From: Cheiracanthium punctorium
Lineage: Eukaryota; Arthropoda; Arachnida; Araneae; Cheiracanthiidae
Assembly (NCBI GenBank): GCA_038373885.1
Contig: JAWZYV010000718.1
Location: 329,001 to 393,000 of the forward strand
Reading direction: 5' to 3'
DNA: 64,000 bases
Of the stretch, positions 52,401 to 61,400 are shown piece by piece; position 1 is the stretch's first letter, and each line of letters opens with the position of its first letter. The notes under the pieces are model-generated. The model worked only from the letters and a program-made list of their open reading frames with translations, was not told where the DNA came from and did not search any database. The position numbers were made by a program, and so were the translations under genes.

Positions 52401-55400
52401 ACGTACGTTACAAACTTCACATGCATGCCAAATTTTGGATGTTAAGATTCCGTAATTTAGTCTACGCGAAATATTGAAGTACGAAAAATTAACATTACTT
52501 TCCAGTCCACCTAAAAATAATTTTTATCCTTTTTTTTTTCAGGCAAACTGTGGAAACTAATATCACTTATATCACAAACGGTCTGAAATAACAAGGAGAG
52601 AGTGCAGATAGCGTAAATATACCAACTATAATGAATTTTGAAACCTACACTTTGATGTACTACAATTAACCAAAAATCATATCCATCATTATAACGTATT
52701 CTATATGCCACAATGGCGGACAAAACACGTCATAGTTCACTTGGGGCGGCCTCTCTTATTTCTGAAACAAAACAAGTAATATAAAAAAATATTTAAGTTG
52801 AATAAAATATTAGTTGAAAAAATATTAAGTTGAAATGATTAAGCCAATTTCTACTTAGGTCAACAAAGAAAAATTTTATTTCAGCTACTTTTAATTAAAT
52901 ATATATTAATTTATATTAATGTAGGGCTGTTTGTGAATCAAGGGTCGATACCGTTAATCCAGTTGTTTTAGTTTATTGTTTTCATTCATTTTAATCCCAC
53001 GTAACAGGATCTAAAATTAATATTTTAAATTTAATTCATGAACTAATATTTGAAAAAACTGTATTAACATCCAGTGTCATCCACTACAAGTTTTAAAAAA
53101 TGTATTTGAACTTGAGCGGATGAATAAAAAGTATTCTATTAACGACTGAAAATTTGAACAAGACATATATATCAGAGTGTGTGAACTAATAGTATAGGAA
53201 TTGAAATTATCTGACTTTTCCAGGATTGTTAGATATTGGTAATATTGCAGGCTATACGTTCGAGATGTACCTATAACTCGCAACTGCACGCTTAGGTCGA
53301 ATCCTATTTGAAGCATTCCTACAAACGGAGAATGATTCACAAATGCGTACTCCCGAATTTTCCAGGTTCTGAGCCAAAGATCTGCACCATCCTTGACTTT
53401 TTTAAATTGCTTTTTTTTTCTGCCAGAATATTGTTCTCAAACTATTCCATGTTTCTCCCCAGTCTCCCTTGACCATGGACAAGGACGCGCTTAGGGTTTT
53501 AGCTGCCCAGGACAAAAAGTAATTGCAGGTCTTTCAAATTTGTCTACTTACTAAATAGTGGATCTTGACATGTCCCCCCCCCCCAGTAAAAACCCGCTGT
53601 TGCTACTGACTACAGTTAAGTAAATTTCATTAATTAATTAAGATTTTAACGCAATACGTTTCGATGGTGTAAAAGCTTAATTCTAGCTACTTATCATGCT
53701 GTAAATTTGGAAAAAAAAAACCAATGCAAAAAATTACCAATTCTGTAATTTTTATTGGCTATGCTTACTGATGTGCAGTTTCCGATTCTAGGTCAGTAAA
53801 TTTATTTGACTTCTTGATATTGATGAATTCAACAGGTTTTTTTAGCAGCTCTGGGCGGTTGCCCAGTTTGCCATCCCCTAAGCACGGCTCTGACCATGGG
53901 CGTCCTTACCAATAGGTAGGTCAGGGGCCATGTCCCAACAGCTCCCATATTATTGTTATGATTTATGTACTGGTATAACGCAGGAGCGGTTCAACACTAA
54001 AACATAGTACCTTTCTGGGGCAGACAATTGACTTGGCCCCACTACAAACAACCCTATGGGCGCCCATGTCTTTAACCAATGGCAAGGCAAGACTGTTAAA
54101 AAGTAAAATATAATACTATATATAAGCTGATAAAGGAACAAAAAGCACTTACTTTATCCTAAAATAGAGCACAAGTGTAGTCTGTGCTGATCTCTTTGGG
54201 AATTCGTGTTCTAAAACTCTCCTATCTAACTGGAGCCAACTGTAATGACCTCTGTAACGAAAATATAAACAGGTGAGAAACAGCTTAGGGATAAAAATGA
54301 CACTATATAGTACAGAAACACTAGTACGCAAGAAAAAAAGAACTATACTCTTTTTGAACTGTCAAAGAAAATTCATTTGTTTCCGTACCTACAAGGTGAA
54401 ATTTATGGAGGAAATTGCCGTTTACAGGGGTTGGTCAAGGAATATTTTCCAGGGTCCCATTTTTGTGAAAATTGATTATTTTTGAGAATTTCAATACTTA
54501 ATTTTGGGAATTTCAACACTTGTTTTTGCGAATTTTTAATGAAAGTTACTTTTCTTGTTAAAATAATCGATAAAACAGATTTAAATATAGGATAAAATGG
54601 CAATGATGGCCCTTTTTAATCGATTGTATTTTTATGAAGGGGCCGTTTTAATGGATTGTCATTTTGTGAAGGGTCCATTTTAATTGACTGCATTATTGCG
54701 AAGGGCGCTTTTAATCGATTGTAATTTTGTGAAGGGGCCCGCAAAACGGACCCAGTTTTCGTCTGCATCGACCCCTGGTTTAGATTTTATGTTTCGAAAT
54801 TAGAGTTTCCTGCACGTTCTCTAGAATTTACGCCGCACGATTTTTTCTTATGAAACATAATAAAAGGTGAGGTATACGGTAGTAAGCCACATAACCCGGC
54901 CCCACTTTGGAATAAGATTCTAGCGATGAAATTCCACAAGACACATTGGTGAGAAGTGTGGAATTTAGCTGAAATAGATCGATGTCGAAAGCCACTATTC
55001 TGAACATTGCCATTCTTTTTTTGACCAGAAAGGAAACTTATTTTTCCGAATTCAATTTATAGTCTCACTTACTAAAGATTTAATATTGTAGATTGGAAAA
55101 TGAATTTTCTATGAATTAAGTAGAAAGTGTGTACAGTAGAACCCCGATTCATCGTTTTTCAAGGGGTGCGGAGGAAAAAACGATGAATGCGGGTTCAAGT
55201 CAAACTACGAAGAAAGAAATGTTTATCCAAGTACGCAATGACTGTATAACAAATACAAATTTGTTACAAATCAAATAAATCGAAGATGAAAATAAGCGAT
55301 ACTTATTTTCCAAAAATCAGTATTTTATGTTGAGTTTTTCATCATTTTTTAAATTAAACAGTAAATTTTCACGATTTACAATACTTTTCTCGACCTTTTC

Positions 55401-58400
55401 TGTGATTTTATGTTTGTATATAAAAGTTCATACCGTTTCAAATACCATTATTGCTTCAAACTTCATTCTAGTGTAATCTCTTCCTCAGTAGCAAGAATAT
55501 TATCCTCTGCTTCGCCATTATTTTCGTTTTTTGCATTATCACACCTTCCTTTCATGTTTTTCCTTTCATGATACCACATGCCTCAACTTCTTGATTAATG
55601 GAAAAAATTATTAAATTTCACGCTATACACAACCTCTCCAACACGCAACCATAGTTCATCTGATCATCATCAGACCAAGAAACAATTACAGTTTGTATTC
55701 CATATTTCCACTTAACCTTCAATTTCGTTTTAGCCATGAGAAAAATTTTACAACGATGGACGCGGGAAAGTCAATTTATGACGAACGATACACGCGGGTT
55801 CCTTTAACGTTATTCAAATACAAGTTGTGCAGGGACCACAGAAATAAAACGATCAATACGGGAAAACGATGGATGCGGGAACGATAGATCGGGGTTTCAC
55901 TGTATTACATTTCTCTGACATGACCGCGTATATGCAGAGTGTCCGAAGAAATCCTTGCTGATACTCCTACAGACTCAAAGAGACATGTAACAGCCAAATT
56001 AATTTTTGTAAAAATAAACTCTAATTACGCACATGTCCCTTCTGCCTGTAGTAATGTTATGAAACTATCATATCAAAAACTTATTTAACCGCAATACGCA
56101 ATAAACAGTTAAATAAAAGTTTTCCTCAAGACAAGTTGGAAGCATGGAATATATTTTAATTTCTACACAGATTAAACATCAGCATATTTATTTATATTTG
56201 TACGTAATTAAAAATTAAACACCAGTTTCTTTCAAGCAAGCGTCTGTACGTTAAGCTAAGTAACAGGGGGGGAATAATTTAATTTACTTTTTTTTCCACT
56301 GATCCATCAATAAAAATGAAAACCTATTTTTTAAAAATCACAAATTGTAAAATTGAGGGAAAACCTCGAAAGATTTTTGTCGTACAAAGACTAAACTCCT
56401 CCCATTCTATTCCAAGGACAAACTTTCACTATACATAAATATGAGGATGCTGGGACCCTATAAAAGTATTTAGTAATTTAAAGATTGTTTACTGTTTATT
56501 GAGGCTCAAGTCATTTTTTGTGAGTATTGCGTGATTAAACTACGACTTGACATATGCCCGTTTTGCAAAAGGGTGATGACTTTTTTACCTTCATTAGTGG
56601 ACCCGAGCCAAGTTTCTACTTCACCGTCTTCTTACACTAATGAATCACTTGACCCTAATTGGATGCGAAGGGAAAAATAATTGAGAGAAAAAAATAGTTT
56701 AATCTAATTAATAAACTCGCTAAAACTGAACCGTTTCCTGAAAGTATCTTCAAATATATAGCAAGCTTACAAGAAACAAGCTTTCCCCCGTATTTTCTTT
56801 TTACTTACTTATTTATTTAAATGGAAGAATTCGACTATTATTTGAAAACAGACTAAATTGTTATCATTATAATGTGCATAGTTTCAAATAGCGGACAATC
56901 ATATATTGAAAGCTAAAGATGTGTATAATCGGTACATCATTGAAAATCAGAGCTTACTTAAGAAAAAATTAATGATTAAAAAAAATCACAGCAGATTAAT
57001 AAAATTTAGGTGATTTTTTTCTAGTTAATGAAAGGAATGAAGGGGAAAAATTATTATTAAATCAAGGATCAAAATTATTATTAAATCAAGGAATTTAGAT
57101 AGAAGCGAAAACTGAAATCAACGGACCTGTAAAACTATCTTTTCCTTTCAAAGACTGCTTATGCAGAGAAGCTAACATTTCAGGCAGAGCCAATAGGGGC
57201 AACTCTAGCTATTTTCCTATTGCTTTCCGATACAAATATTTTATATAGTAGGAATGCACCGAATATTCGGTATTTTGCCTATTCGGCAAACAAACCGAAT
57301 ATTCGGTTCTGCTGAATACTCTAAAATTCGGCAAACGAATAGTAAACAAATTTAAATATTCGACAATTGGTAAACAAGCAAATATTTTTTTATACCAAGA
57401 ATGAAAGTTAGTAGCATAATACCATAGTGCAAAATCAATTCGAATTGTTACTTACTAATATCAGATTCAAAGTAATTTCATAGCAAGAGAAAACACTCAG
57501 ATGTTAAACTTAAATATTGTTGCTTTTCAATTTTTCTTAAATCTTATGTGTGAAACATTACATATTGCATTAACCTTACTACTATTTAGCTCAGTTAAAT
57601 GTAAAAGAGTAACGAGAAAAAGAACTCATAATATTAAATGTTCATAAGTGTGTTAGTCAATTAACTGCTTATTTTTTAAAAATTAAATATGCAGATTTAA
57701 AAAAAATTATAATGTCGCAAATATTTAAAAATGTGATTAATAATATATAAAGGAAACACTTCGATATTACATTTTGCAATACTTTAATTCCTGAATTTTT
57801 TCACCATATGAATTATTAAATGTTGTTTAAAAACAAAATAATTAAATTAATCGTTGTAATCACAGTTGAATAAATTTTAACCAAATATTCGGCATTTCGG
57901 TCGAATACCCGGTTAGAATTTTAACCGAATACTCGGTATTCGTTATTCGGTGCATCCCTATTATATATTTCAATGTACAGTTTAAAATAAAAGAATTTTA
58001 ATCAATAAAATCTGAATTAGCCAATACTGTTGAAGTAAACAAAGAAAATGAGATTTCATGGTAATGCAAGACGTTCCTTTTGGGGGAACTCCGAATTTTG
58101 ACTAAGTCTCATACAAAAGATAAATCACACCGAATGCGTGGACAATAAACTCTTTCCAACGAATGCTTAACCCTTTTCGCACCCCATCGTTGAAAAAGAG
58201 TCGACTGCAGTGATGCCATCTTCTGTGGCCGGTGTTTGCTTCGCGGCAAGTGTTTGCAAATGGCCCTGCTGTCAGTCTATTCAGACCTAAGGCGGGAAGC
58301 AATGGCTGAGAAATAAGCAACAGCTGAAATTGTTGGATAACGTTAACAACAAAGATAAATCACGACAAAAGCATCGATTATAAGCCATAATTCGACGCAA

Positions 58401-61400
58401 CAATATCTTGCGTACCCAATTTAGCGATGTACCACTGTCAAACGTGGCGAGACTTCAAAAAGACTGCATATCACAATTAACTTAATTTTGTGAAACAGCG
58501 CAAAAGAACTTTAAATGTTATTTCCATTCTTTAAACGAAGAGTACGCTATAGAACTTATTGTGCTGAAATGGCTCAATGTCTAAACTGCCGTAAACTAAT
58601 GTAGTGGAATTCTTTTGAATGCTAATGTTGAAGAACTATAAATGCTACATTAACTCTTTTCGACAGAAAGCATTATTCTGCAATTCTTAATAACATATAT
58701 AAATTTTATTTTGTTTAAAACAGAAGAATGTCCACAGCTGGCTGTGCAGCAGCACAGCCAGCTGTGTCAAAAAGCTTTAGCTCTGTGATCATGGATCATG
58801 GATGGTCGATGGATGGTCATGTATGGTCATGGAGCTTTAGCTGTGTGATCATGGATGGTCGATACGATCGACCGCCATGTTGTGTTGCTAGTTAAATGGA
58901 TCGATGGCAACTGCTGCACTTTTTCTTGCGGCGGGCAGTCCATCCAGTTGGTCTTCTATACTGACGTGAAAATGCTTGCTTTTCAAAGGTTTCAAAACAC
59001 AATGCGCGCAAGCACTTACGAATATTCCACGGTTTCGTTCATTTATTGTTTACAAACCAAGGCGTTTGGCATTCAGGTTTGCACGCCTCTCTGTATGGTA
59101 ATGCCCTGAACTACCGGCAAGATGTCAAATTACCTTGAATTTCCACCCTACGCGCGAACTGGAAGCGTTCGATAACATCAAGAACGCCCTTACGTAATTC
59201 TGTCATTTAAGAACAGGATTGTATGCGTGGAAAAGGCATACCTGCCTGCCTTTTAAGAAATTGGAAGAAGAGACCCACGCGAAAAATAGACGTCAACATT
59301 TTTCACCTGTTTATCGCGGTGTTACTACCTACGGTGTGAACAGAGTTAGAATAGAAATGTTTTTGTTCAAATAGGAGATAAAATAAAAAATAACGATGGA
59401 ACATTGAAAATTATGAAAAAGGGGGAGGGGACTACATTAGTTAACCCTTTAAGGCGCAACCCTTTCCCAATGCTGAAAAAAGAGCAGCCGTTGCCATCCT
59501 TTTAGAGATCCATCTTTTAGAGATCCATCCTTTTAGAGATCCATCCTTTTAGAGATCCATCCAGAGACCCTTTTTTGATGCAGCTGGCTGTGCCGGCACA
59601 GCCAGCTGCGTCAAAAAAGGGTCTCTGGATCTGTGGCACGCGATGAACGTTTCGATCGTCCACCCTCTTGCTGGTCGTTAAGTCGATCGATGGCAACTGC
59701 TGCTCTTTTTTCAGCATTGGGCAATCTATCCAGCTGTTCTCGCATTCTTCCATTTTTCAGCAGATGTCAGTGTTGTTAAAAAGAATCGTGATCATTTTTT
59801 GACGGGAAAGGACGCGCTAAAAAGTAAAGGATTCTCGTGGAGCTAGGTCACCCGCAACTCTTTTTATAGAAATCCAATCTATTCTTCGTGACTGGCAACA
59901 GTCAAAACGTCAGAGTTGGGCTTTCCAAGAGCGGGAACACTGCGCGTTAAAGGGTTAAACGCTTATCCTTTTTGAAGTTATAGATTATAATATAAAAAAC
60001 TTTTCGGAATTCTTTTCACATTTTCTAGCAAAATAAAATGGTTATGATTTTTGTTTGTCCGTCTGTCCATGTGGTGTCCAGTACACTGATTTCAAAATGA
60101 AAAATCTCCAAAACAAAGATGAATGAAAGAGTGAAGCAAACGGTATGTTCATTATGTAAACTGAAAAAATTTTATACAGAAGTTTCGGAATAGTGGCTAC
60201 AGTAGCTACTAACATACAGTGACGAACACAGACTTTCTTTAAGGGAAGGGGGACTATGGACGTAATCTTAATATTTAAAGGTGTAATCTTTATGAGCAAA
60301 ATTAAAATTTTGTGGATTTCATGATAAAATATCTTAATAAGGGGTTTAAAAATCTTAATAATAAAAAATCCCGATAAGGGGATTAGAGCCCTCACTGCAA
60401 ACAGATGGCGCTGCACGTCGAAATCGATTGACGATTATCATGTATATGTTCATTTTGTGCAAGCAGTCACAGCCATGGGCGCCGGCAGCAAAGGGCAAGG
60501 GGGGGCGATGGCCCCCCTTGATTTTTGTATGCAGTGTTTTCCTTTGCTTTTTTGCTCTTTCCAACATGGTAAACATACGTTGAAGTAATCTTTGCACCCC
60601 CTTTAGTAGTCTTTGCCCCCCCTGGGAAATATTCTGCCGGCGCCCATGGTCACAGCACAATCATTTCAAAATGTCCAGCATTAGAAAATATACAGGTGAC
60701 GCAAACAAATAATGAAATTTGTCATCTCGGACGGCAATGTTTCAACGCAAATGAATTCACACGCCACACAAATCGACCCTTCAAGCTCGTCCATCCTGTC
60801 GGGATGGTAGCGGTAGACAGTTTCTTCCAATATGCTCCTCAGAAAATAGTCAGAAGGTGTCGGTTCCGGAAAATATGGAGGCCAATCCGCTATAGTGGGC
60901 AGCGATTACACCGGCATCTATTAGCGGTTTTTGGAACTACTATTTCGGAACTTCTGTATAAAATTTTTACAGCTTTCGTAGTAAATATACAGTTTGCCTC
61001 ACCTCTCTGTCTTTTTTTTTTTCCTTGCTAGATAAATAATTTTAAAATCAGCACGTCTTTTCTTGTGCACCCTGTACATATATTATTGCTAAGTATTCTA
61101 CATAAGTGGAAAAGGTGTGAATAGCATGAAGTAACAGGAAAACTCTAAAGTTCTTGGTTTTTTTTTTTTAAATATCACTTTAGCAATAAAGGATCACTTT
61201 AGGACAGCCATTATTTACAGGAAATTTTATATTTCAATCGCGACAAAAAGTACATATTTCTGATGTTTATAAAAGAAAGTTCTTCGTCAAAAATGGTGTT
61301 GTTAGCAATGATTGCTCTGTCCCACGGGTCCGACAAAAGAAACCCATTAGACTCAGGTACCATGGGCAGGCGATTAAAATAAACAGTCTTATTTGCTTTA

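Noticed and set aside
58102..58320. A 72-codon minus frame
   Set aside because: Overlaps a diverged TTAACCC-family fragment and has no family resemblance.
59165..59260. Minus-strand segment before a GTAAGG donor in the right phase for FRMD4
   Set aside because: Reads FSTHTILFLNDRIT, with no F1 similarity.
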